From: Diacronema lutheri
Lineage: Eukaryota > Haptophyta > Pavlovophyceae > Pavlovales > Pavlovaceae
Length of the DNA stretch: 64,000 nt
Assembly (NCBI GenBank): GCA_019448385.1
Contig: JAGTXO010000059.1
Location: 62,001-126,000 of the forward strand
Reading direction: 5' to 3'
The translations under genes were made by a program, and so were the position numbers. The notes beneath the pieces were generated by a model. That model searched no databases and was not told where the DNA came from. It worked only from the letters and a program-made list of their open reading frames with translations. Positions 11,304 through 22,402 of the stretch are shown in pieces; positions within the stretch are counted from its first letter, which is position 1; each line of letters begins with the position of its first letter.

Positions 11304-12356
11304 AAGTGGAGGTGGAGAGGAAGGGGGCGGGAGGGGAGGGGGGGGGGGGGGGGGGGGGGGGGTCTCCTTGCAGCAAAAGGCTGTCGCATGAAAACGAAAC
11401 ATTGAGAGCGGCGCGTTGCGACGTAATCGTAGCGCAGGCCGCGGCGGGGACAGGTGCAGAGCTCGTGCACAGCCTTGAGCGCAAATTTCCTGCGCGATCC
11501 GAACAGCAAAAAAATCTCACCAACACGTGCGGCTACAATGTGTGACAACGCGGGTGACGCTTGCGTCAAACCTCCCTCCCGTGAGGCCTGAGGTAACGCC
11601 ACGCCGGCTGCGATTGTGCTCGCATCCGGATCTTAGCTGGCGAAGCGATGGGAAGATAGCACCGGGCGGGATCATCAAATCGCCTGTCGGATCTGCCTGC
11701 CGAGCCGGCTCATTTGCGGCTCTTAAACGCAGGGCGGAAGACCCAGCACCGTGCGACACTGGTCGCGGCGGGCGAGGCGGTCGCCGCGGCACGCATCGGC
11801 CGGAGCGCATGATTATGAGTAAGTCTACGTTTCCACTGCGGAATTTTTAAGCGGCAAGCCTGGAGGCTCTGCTGGTCACACATTTACAATGGGGGGGAAG
11901 GAAGGGAGGGGGGGGGGGGGGGGGGGGGAGGGGGGGGGGAGGGTGGGAAAGAGGGGTCGGCTGATTCATCTTCGGCAACGAGCACTCCAGCAAGCGCCGA
12001 CAGTTCTCGCAGGCAGCAGTGAGTGTAACCAAAAGCGTGCACATGCCGTCCGCACGACAGACCGGGGTCCTGTGCATGCGCCTGCGCGCCTCGTGTCAAT
12101 GTGATCTCGACCGGCGCACGCTGTTCGTCACACCTGGCGCCGCCCTGGATCCATCGTTGCCAGCGCGCAACGGGCAGGGAGAAGGAGGCAGAAGCTGAGG
12201 TGCCCCGCGTAACAGCAGCGCGAGGCCATCATGGCTGTGCTCCTGCCGACAGCAGCAGTCACTGTGGCTGGCTTTGAGCAGAGCTCCCAGCAGCATTGGC
12301 CATTGATACCGGCCCACCACGTAAGCGCCGTTATTAGATTTATCAAACCCGCGCCT

Positions 12357-15300
12357 TCACGGCGGCTGCGCGACGGGCGGCGCAAGCGCGCGCGGCTGGG
12401 CATACAGCCCGATCTCGCCGACGAGCTCGCCGACCGGCAGCCCTCCAAGCTCGAGGGCGCAGACGAACGCGCGCGGCGGCGGGTACGCGGCGACTGCACC
12501 GCCCGCCGGCCGCGCCGGCGGCACGTCGTCGAGCTCGATCGAGCCGTCGCCGACGAGGCGGTGCGATGCGTGCACGGAGATCGCGAGCCGCGCCGGCGCG
12601 CCGCGCAATGGCGGCAGCAGCGCGGCGGGCAGGAAGAGCGTCACGCTGCCGTCGTAGCCCGCGTGGCAGCGTGCGGCGGGCGCATGCACGCGCAGCGCAC
12701 CCGCGAGGCTCACGTGCACGTCGTATCGGTCGAGCGTCACGTAGGGCACATGCCGCGCGTACACGCGCGCGCCGCCGCCGCCCATCGGCGCACCGGTCGG
12801 CGCGCCGCCGCCGGTGGCCGTGCCGACCGTTGGCGGCAGCGCGCTCGCGCCACCCTGCGCCGCACCCGCCTCGGTCGCGGCTGCGTCGGTCGCACCGAGC
12901 GCGGCTGTGCGCTGCGAGATGGGCTCCGGCGCTCGCGCGTCGCTCTCACGACCGGCGGCCGCACGCGGCGCGCGGCGCGCGCGCTGCGCACTCGTGGAGT
13001 CGGCCAAGGCCGCGCCGTCCGCGGACGAGCTCTGCGAGGGTCTGGCCGGTGCGCCGATGTCCGCACCCTCGCCAGCAGTTGGCTCCTCGCCCGCGCTGCA
13101 GAAACGGCCGACGCGTGGCGCGCGTGCGCCACCACTTTCAGCGTCAGCTTCACCCTCGCCCTCGTCCTCGCCCTCTCCCTCTCCCTCGCCCTCGCCGTCA
13201 TCGTCGTCGTCGTCGTCGTCATCTCGCGCGTCCGTCTCGTACCACGCCGTGTCCGTGTACGCCGCGTCGCCGTCTGCATCGGCCAGGTCGCTCTCGTCGC
13301 CGGCGCCGCCGTCGAGCGCAAGATCGGCGCCATCCTCGTCACCGCCATCGCCGTCGTCGTCTCTGCCCTCATCGCCGCGCGGCGGCGCGTCGCCCAGGTC
13401 CGCCGGGTCGCTGGCGTCATCCGCGCTGTCTGCGCCGCCGTCTGCACCGCCGCCCGCGCCGCCGTTCGCGCGGCGCGCGCTGGCGGCGCGCGGCCCTGCG
13501 CCGTCTGAGTCGTCGTCGTCGTCGTCGTCGCGTGCGCCGTAGCCGCCGACAGCGCCGCGCGTCGCTGCCGCGAGCGCCGCCGCGGGCGGCGGTGGTGGCG
13601 GCCGGCGGCCGCTGTGCCCGAGCGCGGCGACCCACAGGGGCAGCGCCGCTCCGCCGCCCGAGCGGCCGCCCGAACCCGGCGTCATGGCGCGCGCGCGCAC
13701 CGGCCGCGGCGCGACCGCACCGCCTGTTGCGGGTGGCGGGCGTGGCTGCGGTGGCAAAGTTGGCGGCGGCGGCAGCGGCGGCGACGCGCCGAGCGGCGCG
13801 TGCGTCGGCGCGCACGACGAGCCGCCCTCAGCGAGCGCGCGTGGCGTGACGCACCCGACGCCGCTCAGCGGGCCGTACGGCAGCGCGGCGGCAACGACGG
13901 TGGTACCGACGGTGGCGGCTGACGTCGCCGCACCGCCGCCACCACCGCCGCCACCGCCACCGCCGCCACCGCCACCGCCACCGCCCCATGCCCACCGCCT
14001 GCGCGGCCGCGCGGTAGCACCGCCACCATGAGCCGCGGCGCGCGCGCGTGCGCGCGAGGCCGCGCCACGCTCGGCGCCGCCGCCGCGCGGCGGGCGCAGA
14101 CGGAGGCCGAGCACGCGGACGCACACGGCGACGACCGCGCCGCGCGGCGGCAAGCGAAGCGGCGGCGCGGGCCGCAGCACGTAGAGCATTGACACGGGCG
14201 CGTGGTCCGAGCCGACCACGGCGGCGGCGGCTCCGTAGCGCACGGCGCGCAGTTCGCCCACCGCGAAGCGCGGCAGCGCTCCAGATTCGCCGTCACCGCC
14301 GTCACTGCCGTCGTGAACACCGTCGCGCGCGGCCACGGCCGCGGCCGAGGCCTCGCGATCCGCCGCGTCGGCGGACGGCGGCCGCACGTGCAGCACACGG
14401 TCGCACCACGAGGGCGTGCGCGTCTTGTCCGTCGCGTACCGCCCGCCCGGCGCGGCGCGCTCGAGGCGGAAGGTGGGCGCAAAGCAGATGGGCGCCTCGC
14501 GTGCACGCGGCAAAAAGTTGCCTGCCGCCTGCTCGGCGCGCAGGCCGTCCAACGCGAGCAGCGCCGCCCACGGCGGCGGTAGCGGCGTCGGCGGCGCGGA
14601 AGCGGCGGCTGGCGGTGCGGCAATCGCGGCAGGCGGCGGTGCGCAGGGCGGCGCGGCGCCAACGCCGTCCGCGCAGCCGCCAGCCGCGCCGCGCGCGCCG
14701 TGCGCCGGTGTCGCACCGCCAACAGCCGCCGCCGCTGCCGCCGCCGCCGCACCGCGCGCGTCCCCGCGCAGGCACGCGAGCGCCGCGTCGGCGGGCAGCG
14801 CGACGCGAAAGTTGAGGTCGCCGAATACGAGCGCGTGGTCGGTCAGCGAGAGGAGCTGATGGCGCCCGCCAAGAACGCCCGCCGAGCCGCCCGCGCCCGC
14901 ACCCGCGCCCGCGCCCGTGCCGTCGAGCACGCCGCCGGCGGCCGCGCCGAGGGCGTCGACGAGCTCGGCCATATCCGAGCAGCGCTGCGCGCTCTGCCCC
15001 TCGTGCGCGGCGAGGTGCGCGTTGACGAGCACGACGGACGTGCCGCCGATCGTCAGCTCGACGCCGACCGCCCCCTTGTTCGCCGTCATCCCCGCCGAGC
15101 CCGTGTATTTTGTGAGCGTGCGCCCGCGCGCGCCGACGCGCGCGCGAAGCTCGCGCGACGCGAGCACGAGCAGGCGCACGCCCGCGAGGTGCGCGACGCC
15201 CTCCTGCAGCGCGCGGTCGAGCTTGCGACCGACCGCGGATGCGCCGTGCCGCTTGGCGGCGCCACCGCGCGCGCGCGCCTCGTGCGCCGCCGCGCCGACG

Positions 15301-18300
15301 GCGACGGTCTGGCCGCTCTCGTCGGTGATCGACGCCTGCGCGCCGCGCGGCGGGCGGGCGGGCGGGCGGGCGCGTGGGACAACGGGTGGGCGCGCACGGG
15401 CGCGCGGTCGAATCGACGACGCGTGCATGCGCGCGCGGTGAGCGGGTCTACGCGGGCGAGGGCACGTACGCGCGTGCAGCGGCGGCGCGGCGCGCGCGCG
15501 CGCCACGCCGTCGCGCGCGCAACCGACCTGTGCGATGCGCTCGTAGCCGCCGCCGAGCGCGAGCTCGACCGCCGCCCAGAGGGCCTCCTCCCTGTCGAGC
15601 GGGCACTCCTGCACGCCCACCGCCACGATGGCGGGAAGCAGCGCCGCCGCCGCCTCCGCATCCGCCGCGGCCGCGTCCGCCGCAGCGACGGCGGCGGCCG
15701 CCGCCGCGTCCGCGGCCACCGCCGCGTCCGCGTCGCACACGGATGCGCCGTCGGCGTCGACGGCGGCGACGGCCGGCGGCGGTGGCGGCGGCGGCGGCAG
15801 CTGCGTCGGCCGCCAAGGCGGCGGCTGCCACTGCGTCGCGTGCGGGCCGTTTGGCCGCAGCCACGGCCTCAGCGACGCGGCGACGGGCGCGCCCGCCGGC
15901 AGCGGCTGCCCCGCGGCGGTGAGCAGGCCGGCGGGCGGCCCGCCGCCATAGTTCCACGTCGCGACGAGCAGTCGCACCGCCGACGTGCCCGCCGCGGGCG
16001 CCGCGCCCTCGCGCGCGCGCAGCGGCGGCGGGCGCGCCGGGCCCGCCGCGGCGGCGACCGGCTCGGCGGCCGCGGGCATCGTCGAAAGGTCGTCGGCGGA
16101 GGCGAAGATGGCGGACGCGCAGCCGCTGCCACACTCGCCGAGCGCCGCGTCCGCACGTGCGCCCAGCTCCGCGCCCGCGTCCGCCTCCGCCTCGGCGGCT
16201 GCGAGCGCGGCCGCGCCGCCCAGCGCGCGCAGCGCGCCATCAACGTCGCGCATCAGCTCTACCGCTGCGAGCGTCGCGTCACCGACGCACCGGCCAACGC
16301 ACGCGCCGCGCCGCGCGTGCGACGCGGCGAGCGCCTCGCACAGCGCCACCGAGGCGTCGACCCACGCCGCCGTGCGCGCGAGCGCGCGCGCGTCGGCGGT
16401 TGCTGTCGCTGGCGGCGGCGGCGGCAGCGGCGGCGGCGGCAGCGGCGGCTGCAGCTGCGACAGCGCTGCGGCGCCCGGCGGACCGGCCGCCGGAGTGGGC
16501 GGAGCGGCGCTCGCGCCGCTCAGCAGCTGCGGCGGCGGCGGCAACGGCTCGGCGGCGCCGTCGCCGAGCGCTCGCGCACGACGCGCGGCGCGCGACGGCG
16601 ACGGCGACGGCGACGGCGTGCTGCTGCGCACGCGCGCGGTGTTGGCGACGCCGTCAGCGGCGGCACTGCCACGGCCATCGTCGCCAACCACCTCTGCCGC
16701 GGCCGCAGCCGCGCTCGCTGCGTCGGCCGCCGCTTGTCGCCCGCAGCGCCGCTTGCCGCCGCCCATCGCCGCGCCACCGCCGCCTCCACCCGTCCACGTG
16801 CCCCAGCTCGTGCCCATGCCACCGACGGCGCTGCTGCCGCGCACCGCGCGCGCGCGCGGCTGGCGCGCGCGCGCCGCGCCGTCGTCGTACGTCGCGCGCC
16901 GTGCGCCGAGCGCCGGGCGCTGCGAGCCACGCCAGCCAAAGCTGCCGCTGCCACCGCTACTGCCACCGGCGGCGTCGGCGTCGGCCGCCGCGCCGAGCCG
17001 CTCGTCGGATACGCGGTGCGACGGCTGCGCGCGCTGCGCCGCCGGCGGCGACAGCACCTCCGCCGCGCTCGTCCACCTGCGCGGGCCAAGGCCTTCGCGC
17101 GGCTGCGCCGGCGGCGTCTGCGCCGGCTGCGCCGGCGCGACCGCGACAACTGCGGCCTCGACGCTCACAACGGCACCACCCTCGCCGTCCGAAGACGCTT
17201 GTGACGCTCGTGACGCTTGTGACGCTCGTGACGCTTGTGACGCCTGTGACGCGCGCGCGACACGCGCGCAGCCATCGCCGCCGCCGCCGCACCCCGCGCC
17301 GCCGCCGCCTCCGCCTCCGCCGCGCAGCCACGGCAGCGCCGCGCGCGCGGCCGCGCCGAGCCCTGCCCCCTCCGACGCCATCCTTCGGTGCGGCGGCGGT
17401 GGCGTCGGCAGTGGCGGCGCGGGGGCGCGCGCGCGCGGCGCGCTGCGGTCGCGGCCGAAAGCGAGAGCAGCGCCCTCCGTCGGCTTGGGCAGCGGCGACG
17501 CACGGCGCGCTGTCGCGCTGCGCGGCGACGTGGGCATCGACGCTGGCCACTTGCCGCTGTCGTCGTCGGCGCCACCGCTCGCACCGTCGGCCCCGCGCGG
17601 CGCCGCGCCGCCGGCGCTTCGGTCACCGCAAGCGATTTGCGGCGAGGGGACGCCCTCGTCGCCGCCGCCCGTCAGCCGGCGCGAGCGGAGGCCGCGCGAG
17701 AGCGGCGCCTCGACGAGCGCGCCGCCTGCATCGTCCGCGCCAGCAACGGCAGCGCCGCTGCCACCGCCGCCGCCACCGCCGCCGCCACCGCTGCCCCCGC
17801 CGCCGCCTCCGCCGCCAAGCGTTGAGCCAGCGGCGGCGAGCGCGCGCGCGCACCTGCACGCGAGCGCGTGTGCCGGCGCCGTGGCGTCAGCGCGCAGCCG
17901 GGCGATGCAACGCGGCGCGCGCGCGCGCTCGCGGCGGGCCCTGCAGCGCCGCGTTCCGACGCGCTGCGCCGCACATGCGCGCGAGCGGCGGACGGCGGAC
18001 GGCGGACGGCGGACGGCGCGCAGCGCGCGGCGCGCGCACTCCGCGTGTGTGCGCCGGTATGCCCCGATCGCCTCCGCCGCCTCGGCGCGCGAAAAGTGGA
18101 GGGCCCTGCGACGCGAACCGGAGGCGTTCGCGGTGGAGGCGCGGGTGCGCGCGCGCGCACGCCAGGGGCGGCGCGTGCGGCGCGTGAGGCACCGACCGCC
18201 GTGCACGCGAGGCTGCACCGGGCGCCCACACGGCGCGCGCCGCGCCAAGCTGCCGTGGGGGCAGGGAGGGGGGGAGGGGCGGAAGGGGGGGGGGGCGGAA

Positions 18301-21300
18301 GGAAGACCGACGGAGACCGCCCGCGAGCGCATGGCGGGCAATCCCCTGCTCGCCCGCCCGCCTTCCGCGCGCGCGCGCCATGCCCGCTCGCAGCGGCAGG
18401 CGCGGCGCGACCGCGCGGTGCGGTGCGGCGCGACGCGGCGCGCGGCGCGCGGGTGCAGCCCAGCGCGGCGTGCGGCGCGCGCGCTCGCCTCTCGAGCTGA
18501 GCCGACGAGTCGTCGACGCGCGCACCGAAGCGGCGAAGCGCGCGCGCGAGCGCGCGCAGCGCGCCCTCGGCGCCGCCGCGCCCGTCCACGCCGCGCAGCC
18601 ACAGCCCGTGCGCGCACCCTTCGCCGTCGGCGCCGCCCGCGCCGGCCGACGACGCGCCGCCTGCCGCGCTGGCACCGCGCGCGCCGCCGGCAGTAGTCGC
18701 GTCGTCAGCGTCGCCCTCCGGCTCGACCGCCGCGCGCCCTCTGCCGCCACGCCCGCCGCCGCCGCCTTCCGCGCTACCGCCGCCACCGCCGCCGCCGCCG
18801 CCGCCGCCTGCCGCGCCGCCGCCGCCGCCACCGCCACCGCCGCTCCCGCCTCCAAGGGGCAGCAGCGTGCGCGCGGCGCCGTCGGCGAGGGCGGACGCGG
18901 CGGCGCCGAGCTCGATCAGGCGGCGCGAGAGCTTGGCGTTGAGCTTGAGCAGCGCATCGCACGTCTGCGAGTGGGCCTTGTCGTCGTGCAGCGCACAGAG
19001 CACGTATGGCGGGTGGCGCAGCACGGGAACGCCGCCGCCTCCGCCGCCTCCGCCGCCACCGCCGCGTCCGGCGTATGGCGGCGGCTGCTGTGCGGGCGGC
19101 GGCTGGGCCCCGCCGCCGCCGCCGGCCGCGGTGGGCCACTGCGGGTGCGCGACGGCGGCAACGGCGGCGAAGACGGCGGCCTCGCCCGACGCCGAGGCGG
19201 AAAGCGCCGGCGGCAGCCGCAGCAAGCACGAGCCCGCCTGGCACGTGGCGTGGCCGCTGGCGTCCGCGTACGCGCCGCACGCCGCCGCTGCGCCGGCCGC
19301 CACCGCGCCGCCGGCCGCCGGCGGCGCGCGCGCGCCCGGCGCAGCGAATGGCGAGGTGAGGGAAGAAGGCGAGCGCTGCACGGCAAGCGATGGCGGCGAA
19401 GCGGCGTCGCCAGGCTGCGATGGCGGCGACGCCGGCGGTGAGTTCCGCTCGACACCGTCGCCGCCGGCCGCCCCCGCCGGCTGCGCGGCTGGCGCCGGCG
19501 CGCCTGGCGCGGGCGCGGCGCCTGGCGCCGGCGGGGGCGCCGCCGGCAGCGCCGGCGGCTGATGCAAGCTCCACGCCGTGTACGCGTACCTGCACGCGCG
19601 CAGGCAGACACGATGGCACGCAGGCCGGCCATGCGCGTGCGGTGTGTGAGACGCACGCGCGCGCGGCCGATACAGGCAACGCGACGCGGCGCGGCGCGGC
19701 GCGGCGCGGCGCGGCGCGGCAGGCGTCGGAGGCCAAAGGCGCCCCGGCGCGCACGGCACACGGCACGCACCCGCCGCTTGCCGCCGACGCGGCGCCGCGC
19801 ACCGCCCGGCGCACACCGCGCGCCCAGCCGCCGCCTCCGCCGCCACCGCCGCCACCGCCGCCGCTGCCCGCGCCCGCCTCGCCCGCCCAGTCGTCGCGCG
19901 CGCTCGGAGCCCGCGCGACGGCCGCGCCCCCGCCGGCCGAGCGCGCGCACGCGCCGCCGGCCGCGCCGCCGCCCGCCTCGTCGACAAAGGCGCAGAGCCA
20001 GCCGTCGCCGCCGCCACCGCCGCCGCCGTCGGCCGAAGCGGCGGCGCGCGCGGCGAAGCGCGCCGCCGCTGCGCTCGCCGCAGCCGTCGCCGCGAGCGCG
20101 CTGCCCCAGCCGGGCGGCAGCGCGCCGATGCCGCCGCCGCCCGCGCCCTCCCACCCACCACCAGCGCCGCCGCCGCCAACGCCCCCCGCTGCGCCGTCCG
20201 CGCCGGCGCACGCCGCGCCCGCCTCTGCGCACGGGCCGCAGTGCGCCGGCACGGACGGCACGCCAGCGACGACAACCCCAAGCCCACCGAGGCCCTGCCC
20301 CGTGTTGGACGAGGCGGCGGCGAGCGCGGCGCATGCCGCCGCGTGCTCGTCCAGCGCGCGCCGCGCCGGCGCCGCGCACGCCGCGAGCGCCGCGAGCGCG
20401 CCGTCGACGGCCGCGCGCGTCGCGGCGTCACGGCTGACCTCCACCGCGTCGAGCTGCGCGCACAGCGCCGCAACGCGTGCGCCGCGCTGCGGCGCGCCGG
20501 CGCGCGCAGGCGTGACGCTCGCACTCGACGCGGCGCCACCGCCCGCGTCGGACGCCGCGCCGCTCGCGCCGCCCACGCCGCCGCTGTCGCGCGCGCCGCC
20601 CGCGCCCGCGCCCGCCGGCGGCGGCGCGAGCGGTGCGAGCGTGTGGTGCACGCGCCGGCCGATCGGCGGCGGTGGCGTGCTGCGCGGTGCGTCGGCTGGG
20701 CGGAACGCGACAACCTCAAAGCCTACGCCCGTCGCGCCCGTCGCCACGCCAAGGCCGCCCAGCCCGCGCCCGCCGTCGGCGCGCGGCGTGGCGCGTCGCC
20801 TCTCCGCCGAGCCGCCCGCGCTGACGGCGGCGGTGGCGGCGTCGGCCGCACCGTCGGCGGCGGCGGCGGCGGCGCGATCGTTACGACGAAGCTCAACGAG
20901 GAGCCGCTGCACCTCCGCGTCAAAGCCGGCCGCCTGCGCGCCGAGCACCGGCGCGAAGCCGCGGCCGAGCTCGGCGGCGAGGCCGCGCGTGCGGTCGGCG
21001 ACGAGGAGCAGAAGCGCGACGCAGCCGAGCGTGCCCTCCGCGTCGCGCGGCGCGGGCGCGGAGGCGGCGAGAGTGAGGAGCAGACGCGCTAATCGGAGCA
21101 GCGCCGCGTCCGCCTTGTGCCACGCGCGCGCGAACCGCTTCGCCTCGGAGACGAGCCGGTGCTGCGCGTCCGCGCGCAGCGCGCACGCGCGCTCGCGTGC
21201 CGCCGCGACGGGCCGCTCGCCGCCGCCGCCGGCGGACGTGGCGGCGGCGGCGGCGACGGCGGCCGCGCGCGCGAGCAGCGCCGAGATCCCTTCGGCGATC

Positions 21301-21341
21301 GCATGTGCCGAGCGCGCCGACTTGCGGCTTAGCGCGCGCAT
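12357..21341 (-). CDS. Giant inositol polyphosphate 5-phosphatase
   Basis: Predicted exons: 21341-19771, 19589-18489, 17853-15528 and 15335-12357, about 2,658 residues. All phases agree; the 18488-17854 intron uses a GC donor (AG|GCGAGC). The catalytic domain spans the last junction and shows the family motifs in order: LLVATWNYGG, IVAVGVQE, SAGMTANKGAVGVEL, VLVNAHLAAHEG, LVFGDLNFRV, ICFAPTFRLER, TPSWCDRVLHVRP and GSDHAPVSMLY. It would remove the 5-phosphate from phosphoinositides or soluble inositol phosphates at membranes. The first ~170 residues are Ala/Arg-rich helix, possibly coiled. The middle ~1,100 residues are low-complexity Gly/Ala/Pro. An acidic run precedes a C-terminal beta-rich segment (VTLDRYDVHVSLAGALRVHA). 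The catalytic call is firm; whether the distal 5' exons belong to this gene is less sure. Confidence 0.75.
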
Positions 21342-21529
21342 CGCGCGGGCCGGGAGCGCACGATGGTGGACGTGCAACCGCTCGTGAGAGACCCAAGTTA
21401 AAATTACACCGAGGAGTCGAGGACTGGGACTCTGTGAGTCCTCTCCGGCTCTCCCCCCCCAGCTGCCCCCCACACCCCCCGCCTATCCCACCCCGTACGC
21501 CTGCCGCGCCACGCCGCACCACCCGCCGC

Positions 21530-22264
21530 TCAGTCGGCTGTGCGCGCGTTGGTGGCCAACGCCGCACGCAGCTCGGCGAGCGCCTTGCGCGTGATGCCAA
21601 CGGTCCAGAAGGCGTTCAGCAAGAGGGGCAATGCGCTCATCCAGCCCATCCACTGCGCCGCGCGCAACGGGCCGCACGCCGCCGTGCCGATCGGCGGCTC
21701 GCGCAGCCACGTGCGCGCGAGGAGCGGAATCGGCACCGTGCGGACCGCAAGGAACGAGAGGAGGAAGGCGACGGAGACGGCGCGGTAGGCGGCGGAACGC
21801 GTGTCGCCAATGGCGGTGAGCAGCGTGCGCGACGACAGGAACGTCGAGCTTAGCTCCGTCAGCATGCAGTACCCGATCCACGGCTGCGCGAAGCCGACCG
21901 ACGCCGACATCGTCCAACAGAACGCCGCGACCGCGTGGTGCGCGACCATGAGCGGCGAGAAGACGACCCAGTGGCGGATGGTGGCAAGATCGAAGAGGAA
22001 GAAACCCGCGCTCATCCCCGCCAGAGGCGCGAAGCCGGGCAGAATATCGTGCCAACGCGCGTCGCCGTCGAGCAGCAGCGCGCGCAGCGGCGTGATGTAC
22101 GCAGCCGCGGCGGCGGCGGCGACGTTGTGCGCGAGGCAGACAGCGGAGTGCGCGGCAATGTCGGACTGGCGCGGCGACAGGGAGCGGCGCAGCGCAAACG
22201 TGCGGCGCAGCGCCTGGTGCGTCGCGAATGACGCCACGGCGCCCGTCGCGACAAACCACAGCAT
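21530..22264 (-). CDS. TLC-domain multi-spanning membrane protein (TLCD4/TMEM56-like)
   Basis: Intronless, 244 residues. It has six or more hydrophobic segments and the TLC-type core around FFLFDLATIRHWVVF, LMVAHHAVAAFCW, YCMLTELSSTFLSSR and LLNAFWTVGITRKAL. The HH in the third element and the TELSS segment are typical of the TRAM-LAG1-CLN8 superfamily, whose non-synthase members act in membrane-lipid homeostasis. Upstream frame extends to a GTG at 22321, but the first ATG is 22264 and it opens the first membrane segment (MLWFVATGAVASF), so I start there. It diverges from BBS8. It lacks the features of a ceramide synthase (no Hox-like part and short length). Confidence 0.8.
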   Translation of the reverse strand: MLWFVATGAVASFATHQALRRTFALRRSLSPRQSDIAAHSAVCLAHNVAAAAAAAYITPLRALLLDGDARWHDILPGFAPLAGMSAGFFLFDLATIRHWVVFSPLMVAHHAVAAFCWTMSASVGFAQPWIGYCMLTELSSTFLSSRTLLTAIGDTRSAAYRAVSVAFLLSFLAVRTVPIPLLARTWLREPPIGTAACGPLRAAQWMGWMSALPLLLNAFWTVGITRKALAELRAALATNARTAD

Positions 22265-22402
22265 CGGGACCAAAAATAAAGACGCCGTGGCGTGGGAAAC
22301 CCGAAACGCTGCCCGCCGCACCTTTATGGGGATATATCATATATGCCTTATGGGAATATGGGATATTAGAAATCCGCGCTGGCCGTTGCCCCGGCGCACA
22401 GG
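22265..22402. promoter_or_regulatory. Short AT-rich bidirectional promoter (TLC gene / BBS8)
   Basis: Only 138 bp separate the two divergent start codons. The stretch 22,323-22,372 is strikingly AT-rich for this genome and includes GGATATATCATATATGCC and a second TATGGGATATT-type run, so TATA-like elements could serve both directions. Confidence 0.65.

Larger units (their letters stand above)
4561..12356. other. Gene-poor island of lower GC, with broken ORFs only
   Basis: This 7.8-kb stretch lies between the acyltransferase and the 5-phosphatase. Its base composition is visibly less GC-rich than its flanks, and ORFs rarely pass 150 codons. I found no recognisable domain on either strand. Short coding-like frames break at stops, for example 6319-6570 (minus) and a 44-codon ORF with an acidic tail at 8815-8949 (plus). 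A short motif encoding ATSSER is shared by ~7,600 and ~10,040. This could be decayed mobile or viral DNA, or long intergenic sequence. The 5' part (4,561-5,400) and the poly-G area at 11,330-11,950 hold nothing I can name. Confidence 0.5.

Noticed and set aside
10639-11391. 250-codon plus-strand ORF
   Set aside because: It runs into the 41-bp repeats and a poly-G tract, and no conserved motif is visible.
22265-22321. A 19-residue N-terminal extension of the TLC protein from position 22321
   Set aside because: The codon there is GTG. The first ATG (22264) coincides with the first membrane segment.
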